From Pseudomonadota bacterium (GTDB lineage: Bacteria; Pseudomonadota; Alphaproteobacteria; Ferrovibrionales; Ferrovibrionaceae): a DNA stretch of 11,805 nt. The stretch spans positions 1 through 11,805 of the forward strand of contig JAJYTL010000076.1 in assembly GCA_021793055.1 (NCBI GenBank), in the 5' to 3' direction. The position numbers and the translations under genes were made by a program. The notes beneath the pieces are model-generated. The model was not told where the DNA came from and did not search any database. It worked only from the letters and a program-made list of their open reading frames with translations. Shown here piece by piece: positions 5,081-11,805 of this stretch. The first letter of the stretch is position 1; every line of letters begins with the position of its first letter.

Positions 5081-5320
5081 ATCGACAAAGCCTCTCGCGC
5101 GGCCGGGATTACCGTCGCATGCGCCCTCCCGTCCTATGGAAAATCCTGATATCTTTTTGCTCCGCGCGAGATTGGCATGGTTTCCATGCTGTCCTCTGGA
5201 TTGCCGCCCGGGCCGGCAAGCGCCGCGAGCCTACCTTGGCGATGCCGCCGGCGCGCGGTGCCTTGCCGCCGTTCGCCGCAGAAATGGCATGGCCCCCTAA
5301 TCGATCGCGAGTTTTTTTTC
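5081..5320. other. 240-bp gap upstream of tamA
   Basis: No separate gene is supported here. The tamA frame stays open back to an ATG at 5177, but the 48 extra residues (rich in Arg, Pro, Cys and Trp) look untranslated. Features seen: a perfect 6-3-6 palindrome GCATGG-TTT-CCATGC (5175-5189), a second TGGCATGG at 5285-5292 repeating the one at 5173-5180, a TTTTT at 5154-5158 without a strong stem before it, and a run of eight T at 5312-5319 directly before the tamA ATG. No convincing -35/-10 pair was found. Confidence 0.5.
5175..5189. repeat. 15-bp perfect palindrome upstream of tamA
   Basis: GCATGG and CCATGC are exact reverse complements around TTT. It lies about 130 bp before the tamA start and contains two ATG triplets in the tamA frame. 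One half with its flanking T (TGGCATGG) is repeated at 5285-5292. It may be a regulator site for tamAB or chance. Confidence 0.35.
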
Positions 5321-7204
5321 ATGCGCCATAGCCGAAGCCGGCTTCGAAACTCACTCCACCTCGGCGGCCTTGCGCTTTTGGTCGCCGGGTTGTGCCGCAT
5401 CGCGATCGTGTCGGCCCGCGCCGCCGACCCGCAACCCTATAAGGTCGAGATCACGGCCACCGGCAATGGCGCCCTCGACACGGCGTTGAAGGAGGCCTCG
5501 CAGCTCGAGGCGCTCCGCGGCAAGGTGCCGGTCGGGCCCTTCGCGCTGATCCTTCGCGCCGACGGCGACGTCGGCCGCCTCGAAACCGTGCTGCGCAGCT
5601 TCGGCTATTACAACGGCAAGGTAACGATCGCGGTCGACGGCATGCCAACCGGCGACACGAGCCTCGTCGATCGCCTGCACGCGGTCCCGTCGGGGGTTTC
5701 GGTGGTCGCCAAGATCGACATAACGCCCGGGCCGCTCTTCCATCTCGGGCAGGTGACGATCAAGGGCGAGGTTCCGGCGGCGATCCGCGCCAAGCTCGAT
5801 CTTAAACCGGGTGCGCCAGCGGTCGCCGCCGACGTTCTTGCCGCCGGCGCGCGGCTCCTCACGGCGTTGCAAGAGGCGGGCTACGCGCTCGCCAAGGTGA
5901 AACCGCCGGTCGCCCGTCTGAACGCCAAGGACCATCTGCTCGACGTCACGTTCAAGGTGAAGCCGGGCCAGCGCGCCGAGATCGGACCGATCCGCTTCGA
6001 GGGATTGAAGGACGTCAACGAAAGCTTCATCCGCCAGCGCCTGCCGCTTCACGCGGGCGAACGGTACCAACCCTCGAAGATCGAAGCGGCGCGCCGCGAT
6101 CTCGCGCAGCTCCGCGTCTTCTCCAGCGTCGGCGTCGCGGCGGGCCAGGAGATCGCCGCCGACGGGCGCATCCCGATCATTTTCACCTTCCACGAGCGCC
6201 CGCGGCACATCGTCGCCTTCACCGGCGCCTATTCGACCGATCTTGGCGGCACCATCAAGACCACCTGGTCCGACCGCAATCTGTTCGGCAACGCCGAGCG
6301 GCTCAACCTTTCCATCGCCGGCAGCGGTCTTGGCGGCACCGCCACGACGGGGCTCGGCTATAATTTCGCCGCGCAGTTCCTGAAGCCGGACTTTCTTGAG
6401 CGCGATCAGTCGCTGGAATTCGATCTCAACGCCCTGAAGCAGGATCTCGACGCCTATCGCCAGAAGGCGATTACGGCGAGCGGATTCCTGCACCGCAATC
6501 TCGCGCGTTTCTGGACCGGTAGCCTCGGCCTCTCGGGCATGCGAGAGCAGATCGGCCAGGAGGGGGTGACCCGGGACTACACCCTTCTCGCCCTGCCGCT
6601 GGTGGCAAAATACGACAGCACCGAGCTTGCCGACCCGCTGCAAGACCCGACGCACGGCATTCGCGCGAGCTTTCTCGCGACGCCGACGGAGTCATTCGGA
6701 TTGCATAATTCGGCTTTCGCCATCCTGCAGGCCTCGGCCGCCACCTATCTCGACGCGAGCCGGATTCTAAGCGAAAGGCCCGGCCTCAGCGTCGTCGCCT
6801 TGCGCGGCCTGGTCGGCGACGTCATCGGCGCCACGCAATTCCAGCTCCCGCCCGATCAGCGCTTCTACGCCGGCGGCAGCGCCACCGTGCGCGGCTTCAA
6901 ATATCAATCGATCGGGCCGCTCTTCCCCGACAACAAGCCGATCGGCGGAACCGCCATCGACACCGCTACCGTCGAGCTCCGGCAACGGCTGTTCGGCAAT
7001 TTCGGTGGCGCTGCCTTCGTCGACGCGGGTCAGGTCAACGCCGATAACGAGCCGTTTCTCGGCAAGGTCCGCGTCGGCGTCGGCGTCGGCGTGCGCTATT
7101 ATACGCAGATCGGCCCGATCCGCCTCGACGTCGCCGTGCCGGTGAACCGTCCGCCCGGCGGCGATTCGTTCGAAGTCTATATCGGCTTGGGGCAGGCGTT
7201 CTGA
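5321..7204 (+). CDS. tamA: TamA, Omp85-family outer-membrane translocation/assembly protein
   Basis: Outer-membrane partner of TamB in the translocation and assembly module, which helps insert autotransporters and other barrel proteins and, with TamB, supports outer-membrane lipid homeostasis. The 627-residue product begins with a signal peptide: basic start, hydrophobic core LALLVAGL at 17-24, probable cleavage after SARA near residue 34. Three POTRA-type repeats follow (about 38-290; the third begins near IGPIRFEGL), then a C-terminal beta barrel (about 295-627). The Omp85 loop-6 signature VRGF is at 523-526 (FYAGGSATVRGF), and the protein ends in a barrel signal with terminal Phe (YIGLGQAF). 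E. coli TamA is shorter (577 aa). The ATG at 5321 is chosen for the signal peptide; it has no clear Shine-Dalgarno and follows eight T residues. The stop overlaps the tamB start by one base, so the two are one operon. BamA is excluded by three rather than five POTRA repeats and by tamB downstream. Confidence 0.93.
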   Translation: MRHSRSRLRNSLHLGGLALLVAGLCRIAIVSARAADPQPYKVEITATGNGALDTALKEASQLEALRGKVPVGPFALILRADGDVGRLETVLRSFGYYNGKVTIAVDGMPTGDTSLVDRLHAVPSGVSVVAKIDITPGPLFHLGQVTIKGEVPAAIRAKLDLKPGAPAVAADVLAAGARLLTALQEAGYALAKVKPPVARLNAKDHLLDVTFKVKPGQRAEIGPIRFEGLKDVNESFIRQRLPLHAGERYQPSKIEAARRDLAQLRVFSSVGVAAGQEIAADGRIPIIFTFHERPRHIVAFTGAYSTDLGGTIKTTWSDRNLFGNAERLNLSIAGSGLGGTATTGLGYNFAAQFLKPDFLERDQSLEFDLNALKQDLDAYRQKAITASGFLHRNLARFWTGSLGLSGMREQIGQEGVTRDYTLLALPLVAKYDSTELADPLQDPTHGIRASFLATPTESFGLHNSAFAILQASAATYLDASRILSERPGLSVVALRGLVGDVIGATQFQLPPDQRFYAGGSATVRGFKYQSIGPLFPDNKPIGGTAIDTATVELRQRLFGNFGGAAFVDAGQVNADNEPFLGKVRVGVGVGVRYYTQIGPIRLDVAVPVNRPPGGDSFEVYIGLGQAF

Positions 7205-10200
7205 TGCCGGCGATGACCCGCCGCGTAAAGGTCCTCGCGCGCGCCGCGGCCGCCATGTTCGGGCTCCTGATCTTCGCGGCGGCAATCGTCCTGATCGGCG
7301 GCAATACCGCCCCGGGCCGCCGCGCGATCGCGGCGCTGGTGCCCCGGCTCTCGGGCGGCGCGGTGACGATAGAGGGCCTTGGCGGCCGCTTCCCCGATCG
7401 GCTCCGCATTGCGAAGGTGACGCTTCACGACCGCGCTGGCGCCTTCGCCGATCTCACCCAAGTTCAGCTCGACTGGTCGCCGTGGAAGCTTCTTCTCGGC
7501 GACGTCGCGGTCGCCAAGCTCACCGTCGCCCGCGCGACCCTGGCGCGGCTGCCGGCCCGCGACGCGCGCGCGGGGACCGCCGGCCCGTCGCTGCCGCGCC
7601 TCTCGATCTCCGATCTCGACATTGCCCGCCTCGTGCTGGCGCCGCCGGTCGCCGGTATTCCGGCCAGCCTGCGGATTCAGGGCCATCTCGGGCTGACCTC
7701 GCTACGCCAAGGCAGCGCCGCGCTCAAGATCGCGCGGCTCGACGCGCCGGGGACCTACGATCTCCGCGTCGCGCTCACGCCGGTGACGATTGCCGCCACC
7801 GTCACGGTCGAGGAAACCGGACGCGGCCTGATCGGCGGCCTTGCCGGCTTGCCGGATATCGGGCCGCTGACGGTTCACGCAACGCTCGCCGGCCCGTGGA
7901 CTGCGGCGCGAACCGAGATCGCGCTTGCCGCCGGTCCCTTGACGGCCAAGGCGAGCGGCACCGCCGATTTGGACGCGCGGAGCGTCAACCTCGATCTTTC
8001 CGGCGCCGCGCCGGCGATGGCGCCGAGGCCCGGCCTTGCCTGGCATAGGGCGAGATTTGACGCTCATGTCACGGGACCGATGGCGCGTCCCGATACCACG
8101 GCGCATCTCGCCATCACCGGCCTGTCGGCGGCCGGCGGCGCGGTACGAAATCTGCGCGCCGAAATCACCGGCGCCGGCGGCGTGGTCGACCTCAAGGCCG
8201 CGCTGTCCGGCCTTCGCGTCCCCGGGCCGAAGCCGGCTCTTTTTGCCGCCGCGCCGCTGACGATTACGGCCACGGCAATGCTGCAAAAGCCAAACCGGCC
8301 GGTGACCTTCACGCTCGCGCACCCGCTGCTCACGGCGGCGGGCGAGGCCGATACCGTTGGCGCCGTGAAAGGCAATATCGCGGTTCGTTTCCTCTCGCTC
8401 GCGCCGCTCTCGGCCTTGACCACGCTCGATCTCAAGGGCAGCGGAACGCTCGACGCCCGCTTCCAGGCGCAAGGCGGAGCGGTTCGCATCACCGCCGAAG
8501 GCGGCGCCAAGATCATCGGCGGCGCGCCGCGGGCGACAGGTCTGCTCGGTCCCGACACGTCGTTTAGCCTCAGCGGCCAAGTGCGGGCCGGCGGCATCGC
8601 CATCGACCACGCGACCCTAGATGGCCGCGCCCTGGCCGCTTCGCTGCAGGGCACGCGCAGGAATGGGGTGCTCGACTTCGCCTATGAACTCGCGCTTCCC
8701 GATCTTTCGCAACTGGCGCCAAACCTGACCGGCGCGCTTGAGACGACGGGCACTATCAGCGGTCCGGAAACCGGCTTCGCCCTGACCGGAGAGAGCCGGG
8801 GCACACTTGGCGCGACCGGAATCGCCAAAGGCCCGGTGCAGATATCGCTCAAGGCCGAGGGCCTTCCCGCCGCGCCTTCGGCGCGCGTCGAAGTGACCGG
8901 CAGACTTGCCGGAGCCCCGCTTCGTCTACAAGCGGAGATCGCGCGGGGCGCAGAGGGCCGCATCCGGCTCGCCATCCGCCATGCGAGCTGGAAAAGCGCG
9001 ACGGCGGAAGGACAGATCGTTCTCGCCGCCCAAGGCGCCGCGCCAACGGGCGCGATCCGGATTCATGTGGCACGGCTGAAGGACATCGCGCCGTTCGTCG
9101 GCACGACAGTGGGCGGCAGCCTTGACGCCACCCTCGCCACCACCACGGCGGCTCGCAGGCCCGCCCTTCGCATCACCGCCGAGGCGAGGCAAGTGAGCGT
9201 CGCCGGCAAAGACATCGCGCGCTTGACCCTCGACGGCCGCATCGACGATCCGCTGGCCAAGCCCGTATTGGCGCTGCAATTGAACCTCGACGGAATCGCG
9301 GTCGGCGGGCTTGCCGCCCGCGCCAAGATCACCGCCGATGGACCGCTCGATCGGCTCGCGCTCCGCCTCGCCGCCGATACGGAAGCGAAACGCGGACCGG
9401 CCCGGCTTGCCGCCACCGCCACGCTCCGCCTTGTCCAGCGCCGGCTCGAGGTCGGGACTCTAAGCGCGAGCTACGGCCGCGCGAGCGCCCGCCTGCTCTC
9501 CCCTGCCGCTGTCGACTTTCGCGACGGGGTGACGCTTGCCGAGCTTCGCCTCGGCATCGGCAAAGCCACCCTCACCGCCGCGGGGCGGTTGTCGCCAACG
9601 CTCGATTTTCAGCTTGCGGGACGCGATCTCGACCCCGCCCTGGCCCGCCTCTTCCTGCCCGCGCTGGTGGCCGAAGGCCGCTTCAGGATCGACGCCCGCC
9701 TCAACGGCGCCTGGACGGCGCCGAGCGGCACGGTCGAGGTGATCGGCCGAGCGCTCCGTTTTCACGATGGCGCGGGCAGTGCGCTGCCGCCCGCCGAATT
9801 CAAGGCAACGGCCAGACTCGCAGGCGGCGCGTCGGCGCTCGACGCGACACTCAACGCCGGAAGCGCCATCAAGCTCGAGGTCAAGGGCTCACTGCCGCTG
9901 CGGACGGACGGGGCGCTCGATCTCACGAGCCGCGGCACCGTCGACCTCGCCCTCTTCAATGCCGTGCTCGCGGCCAACGGGCGGACGCTCCGCGGGAAAT
10001 TGGCGTTGGACGGACACATTGCCGGCACGCTCGGCGCACCGCGCGCGAGCGGCACCGCCGAGATCAGTGACGGTACCTTCCGAGACTACGTACAGGGTGT
10101 CCGCGTCACCGACATCACCGGCCTGATCAGAGCCGAGGGCGACACGCTTCGCATCGTGCGGCTGACCGGCAAGGCGCCGCCCGGCACCATCTCGATCACC

Positions 10201-11223
10201 GGCTCGTTGAAGCTCGCACCCGGACTTCCGCTTGACCTCGCGCTGACCTTCAACAACGCGGCGCCGATCACCACGGACATCCTGACCGCCAACATGGACG
10301 CCGCGCTTAAGGTGCGCGGGCGGGCGCTCCGTCGGCTCGACGTTTCGGGGCAGGTCCACATCAACCGGGCCGAGGTCAATATCCCCGACAGCTACCCGAC
10401 AAGCGTCGCCGAGCTCGACGTGCAGAACGTCGGCGCGGCGCCGGCGGTGCCGCGCGCGCCCTGGCTGGTCGGTCTCGATCTCACCATCGACGCGCCGGGA
10501 CAAATTTTCGTCCGCGGCCGTGGCCTCTCGGCCGAGATGGCCGGCCGGATCACCGTCAAGGGCACCAGCCAAACGCCGGAAATCGCCGGCGGCTTCACGC
10601 TGCGCCGCGGCCAGTTCAGCATCGCCGGCCAAACCCTGACGCTGACCAGCGGCCGCATCACCTTCGCCGGCCGGAGCCTCGCCGGCCGGCTCAATCCCGA
10701 AATCGCCTTCACGGCGCAAACCACGGCGAACAACGTGACGGCCATGGTGACGCTCGCGGGCTATGCCGACGCGCCGCAACTCTCGCTCACCAGCTCGCCC
10801 AGCATGCCGCAGGGCGAAATCTTGTCGCAGCTGCTGTTCGGCCAGGACACGGCGCATTTGAGCCCGTTTCAGGCGGCCCAGGTGGCGCAGGCGCTTGCCT
10901 CGCTCACCGGCGTCGCCGGCGGCCTCGACCCGCTCGCCATGCTGCGCAAGGGGCTCGGCCTCGACCGGCTGTCGGTCGCGGCGGGCGCGACCCCGACCAG
11001 CGGCCCGACGATCGAGGCCGGGAAGTACATTACCCGGAACATCTATGTCGGCGCCAAGCAGGGCAAGTTCGGCACGACGCAGGCCGAGGTCGAGATCGAC
11101 CTCACCAAGAACCTCAAGCTCTCGACCACGGTGGCGGCGGGCGGCGGCACGCCGGTGACAGGCGCCACGCCGGAGAACGACCCCGGAAGCTCCATCGGCC
11201 TCACTTATCAGTTCGAGTATTGA
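7204..11223 (+). CDS. tamB: TamB, translocation and assembly module inner-membrane protein (DUF490/AsmA-like)
   Basis: Very large envelope protein, 1339 residues (E. coli 1259), anchored in the inner membrane and spanning the periplasm to contact TamA. Family members form a long hydrophobic beta groove now implicated in phospholipid transport as well as protein assembly. The N-terminus has a basic stretch, then one membrane anchor at about 11-32. The body is a long series of short beta-strand units rich in Ala, Gly, Leu and Thr with no cysteines noticed, as expected for AsmA-like repeats. The conserved C-terminal TamB/DUF490 domain covers roughly the last 370 residues, with APGQIFVRGRGL near 1096, GQFSIAGQTLTLTSGRITF, SLTSSPSMPQGEILSQLLFG, and a final barrel-like strand SIGLTYQFEY. 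The ATG at 7204 shares its A with the tamA stop and has a GGGGCAGG site upstream; ATG 7213 is an alternative. No frameshift is seen across 4 kb. Confidence 0.95.
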   Translation: MPAMTRRVKVLARAAAAMFGLLIFAAAIVLIGGNTAPGRRAIAALVPRLSGGAVTIEGLGGRFPDRLRIAKVTLHDRAGAFADLTQVQLDWSPWKLLLGDVAVAKLTVARATLARLPARDARAGTAGPSLPRLSISDLDIARLVLAPPVAGIPASLRIQGHLGLTSLRQGSAALKIARLDAPGTYDLRVALTPVTIAATVTVEETGRGLIGGLAGLPDIGPLTVHATLAGPWTAARTEIALAAGPLTAKASGTADLDARSVNLDLSGAAPAMAPRPGLAWHRARFDAHVTGPMARPDTTAHLAITGLSAAGGAVRNLRAEITGAGGVVDLKAALSGLRVPGPKPALFAAAPLTITATAMLQKPNRPVTFTLAHPLLTAAGEADTVGAVKGNIAVRFLSLAPLSALTTLDLKGSGTLDARFQAQGGAVRITAEGGAKIIGGAPRATGLLGPDTSFSLSGQVRAGGIAIDHATLDGRALAASLQGTRRNGVLDFAYELALPDLSQLAPNLTGALETTGTISGPETGFALTGESRGTLGATGIAKGPVQISLKAEGLPAAPSARVEVTGRLAGAPLRLQAEIARGAEGRIRLAIRHASWKSATAEGQIVLAAQGAAPTGAIRIHVARLKDIAPFVGTTVGGSLDATLATTTAARRPALRITAEARQVSVAGKDIARLTLDGRIDDPLAKPVLALQLNLDGIAVGGLAARAKITADGPLDRLALRLAADTEAKRGPARLAATATLRLVQRRLEVGTLSASYGRASARLLSPAAVDFRDGVTLAELRLGIGKATLTAAGRLSPTLDFQLAGRDLDPALARLFLPALVAEGRFRIDARLNGAWTAPSGTVEVIGRALRFHDGAGSALPPAEFKATARLAGGASALDATLNAGSAIKLEVKGSLPLRTDGALDLTSRGTVDLALFNAVLAANGRTLRGKLALDGHIAGTLGAPRASGTAEISDGTFRDYVQGVRVTDITGLIRAEGDTLRIVRLTGKAPPGTISITGSLKLAPGLPLDLALTFNNAAPITTDILTANMDAALKVRGRALRRLDVSGQVHINRAEVNIPDSYPTSVAELDVQNVGAAPAVPRAPWLVGLDLTIDAPGQIFVRGRGLSAEMAGRITVKGTSQTPEIAGGFTLRRGQFSIAGQTLTLTSGRITFAGRSLAGRLNPEIAFTAQTTANNVTAMVTLAGYADAPQLSLTSSPSMPQGEILSQLLFGQDTAHLSPFQAAQVAQALASLTGVAGGLDPLAMLRKGLGLDRLSVAAGATPTSGPTIEAGKYITRNIYVGAKQGKFGTTQAEVEIDLTKNLKLSTTVAAGGGTPVTGATPENDPGSSIGLTYQFEY

Positions 11224-11264
11224 AGCCGACGGCTGCCGCTTGCGGCGACATAAGGCCACGCCCC
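11224..11264. terminator. short convergent gap with two small stems, possible weak terminator
   Basis: The 41 bp between the tamB stop and the thioesterase stop contain AGCCG-A-CGGCT (11224-11234) and GCCGC-TT-GCGGC (11235-11246) back to back. The second could form a 4-bp stem with a CTTG loop. There is no T-run on either strand, so intrinsic termination is not supported and any role is speculative. Confidence 0.2.
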
Positions 11265-11711
11265 CTAATCCGCGGGCCACAACTCGCGCAGCCGCGCCGC
11301 AAGCGATGCCGGCAAGGGCACCGGACGTCCGGCATTCTTGGAGACGCAGACGCTCCGGCTCATGCCGACCGCGAGGCAGCCGTCATCGTCAAACAAGCCA
11401 TAACCCAAGCTGAACGATGTGCGCCCGACATGAACTGGCGCGAGTTCGACCGCGATCGCTTGCGGATAACCAGCCGATCTCAGATAGCGGACGGTCACCT
11501 CCGCCACCGGCCAACTCAGATCCGGCGGCAAGGCCAGCGCGGCATCCAGGGCACGGCGAAAGGCGAGCCGGCATTCCTCCATGTAACCGAGATAGCGCGC
11601 GTGGTTGACATGGTTATTGGGGTCGAGATCGGCGAAACGCACCTCGGTCGCGATGCGGAAGCGGCGCGGATCGCGGGTGCGAAAAAGATCGAGATCGGCA
11701 CCCCGACTCAT
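11265..11711 (-). CDS. acyl-CoA thioesterase, 4HBT hotdog-fold (YbgC/FadM type)
   Basis: Likely hydrolyses an acyl-CoA thioester in the cytoplasm; chain length and substrate cannot be read from sequence. The 148-residue protein has typical 4HBT length and architecture. After about 20 variable residues comes the active-site segment RFADLDPNNHVNHARYLGYM (25-44), in which Asp30 aligns with the catalytic Asp of E. coli YbgC (second Asp of the DTD motif), followed by the long central helix (YMEECRLAFRRAL). The strands VAEVTVRYLRSAGYP and VGRTSFSLGYGLFD complete the hotdog sheet. The HVNHARY form is closer to FadM/YneP-like thioesterases than to the Tol-Pal-linked ybgC group, and no tol genes are visible. 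The ATG at 11711 overlaps the stop of the upstream gene (ATGA) and has little ribosome binding site of its own, so translation is probably coupled to that gene. It converges on tamB. Confidence 0.85.
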   Translation of the reverse strand: MSRGADLDLFRTRDPRRFRIATEVRFADLDPNNHVNHARYLGYMEECRLAFRRALDAALALPPDLSWPVAEVTVRYLRSAGYPQAIAVELAPVHVGRTSFSLGYGLFDDDGCLAVGMSRSVCVSKNAGRPVPLPASLAARLRELWPAD

Positions 11712-11805
11712 TGGCCGCGCCGACTTGGTTTCCCGCGCCGGCCGGCCGGCGGGATGCTTTCATTGTGGGCTTCGACGATCATCTCGCGCATCCACCGATG
11801 TCCGG
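11708..11805 (-). CDS. C-terminal tail of an unrecognised protein (partial)
   Basis: An open frame enters from the right edge on the minus strand and runs 31 full codons to a TGA at 11710-11708 that overlaps the thioesterase ATG. The tail starts with a helix-like amphipathic segment (HRWMREMIVEAHNES) and ends in a basic, Pro/Gly-rich stretch (PPAGRRGKPSRRGQ), a common disordered C-terminus. The ATGA overlap and the weak ribosome binding site of the next gene support it being real. I do not recognise the family and too little is visible to assign one. Confidence 0.5.
   Translation of the reverse strand, partial: GHRWMREMIVEAHNESIPPAGRRGKPSRRGQ

Noticed and set aside
5177..5320. N-terminal extension of TamA from the ATG at 5177
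   Set aside because: The added 48 residues are rich in Cys, Trp, Pro and Arg and would place the signal peptide inside the protein. The ATG lies in a palindrome without a good ribosome binding site.
3907..5331. Long 474-codon open frame on the + strand overlapping the GlxA-type regulator
   Set aside because: It is a different frame of the regulator. The composition is extremely Arg/Pro-rich with no domain pattern, while the 4046-5080 frame has clear DJ-1/PfpI and AraC motifs.
5384..5395. Lipobox-like AGLC in the TamA signal peptide
   Set aside because: The residue before Cys is Leu rather than Gly, Ala or Ser, and the chain continues with Arg and a second hydrophobic stretch to an A-x-A site. 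Ordinary signal peptidase cleavage fits better.
7073..7090. Three tandem GTCGGC units in tamA
   Set aside because: They encode VGVGVG in a conserved barrel strand of Omp85 proteins. This is explained by protein sequence and codon preference rather than by a functional DNA repeat.
9889..11280. Long minus-strand open frame opposite the end of tamB, and similar ones at 5351-6655, 1622-2674 and 7702-8610
   Set aside because: These mirror the real genes in G/C-rich DNA where stop codons are rare. They show Arg/Gly/Asp-rich, motif-free translations and no ribosome binding sites.

Overview
The window reads as chromosomal DNA from a high-GC alphaproteobacterium, probably Rhodospirillales-like. This is inferred from the strong G/C preference at third codon positions, from an RpoH with a clear RpoH box lying next to rluD and a small DUF6476-type membrane protein, and from the TamA sequence. 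No database search was possible. I see no tRNA, rRNA, CRISPR array, insertion sequence, integrase or attachment site. This looks like ordinary core and semi-core genome rather than a mobile island.

Layout, left to right. A minus-strand pair opens the window: the N-terminal part of an M67 (JAMM) metallopeptidase (1-138, cut by the edge) and, upstream of it, a DUF6476-like single-pass membrane protein (148-519). Diverging from this pair is rluD (518-1516, +), whose start codon physically overlaps that of the membrane protein. Next comes rpoH (1769-2650, +), the heat-shock sigma factor. It has a near-consensus sigma-70 promoter, an FNR/FixK-like palindrome upstream of that promoter, and a leader of about 134 nt. 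rpoH converges on a small two-helix membrane protein of unknown function (2766-3032, -).

The centre holds a divergent pair of DJ-1/PfpI-fold genes: a probable isonitrile hydratase (inhA, 3210-3908, -) and a GlxA-type regulator (4046-5080, +) in which a DJ-1/PfpI domain is fused to an AraC-type DNA-binding domain. The 137-bp gap between them contains a perfect 7-3-7 inverted repeat and a second, weaker one. This is the most self-contained regulatory module in the window: an enzyme and a regulator that keeps the same catalytic-site motifs as the enzyme.

The right half is the translocation and assembly module: tamA (5321-7204, outer-membrane Omp85 barrel) and tamB (7204-11223, large periplasm-spanning AsmA/DUF490 protein), joined by a one-base stop/start overlap. 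The window ends with a hotdog-fold acyl-CoA thioesterase (11265-11711, -), coupled by an ATGA overlap to the tail of an unrecognised gene that continues past the right edge.

Nothing here is clearly an unprecedented system. The most useful leads are the inhA/regulator operator, the regulatory region of rpoH, and the overlapping divergent start codons of rluD and the DUF6476-like gene.
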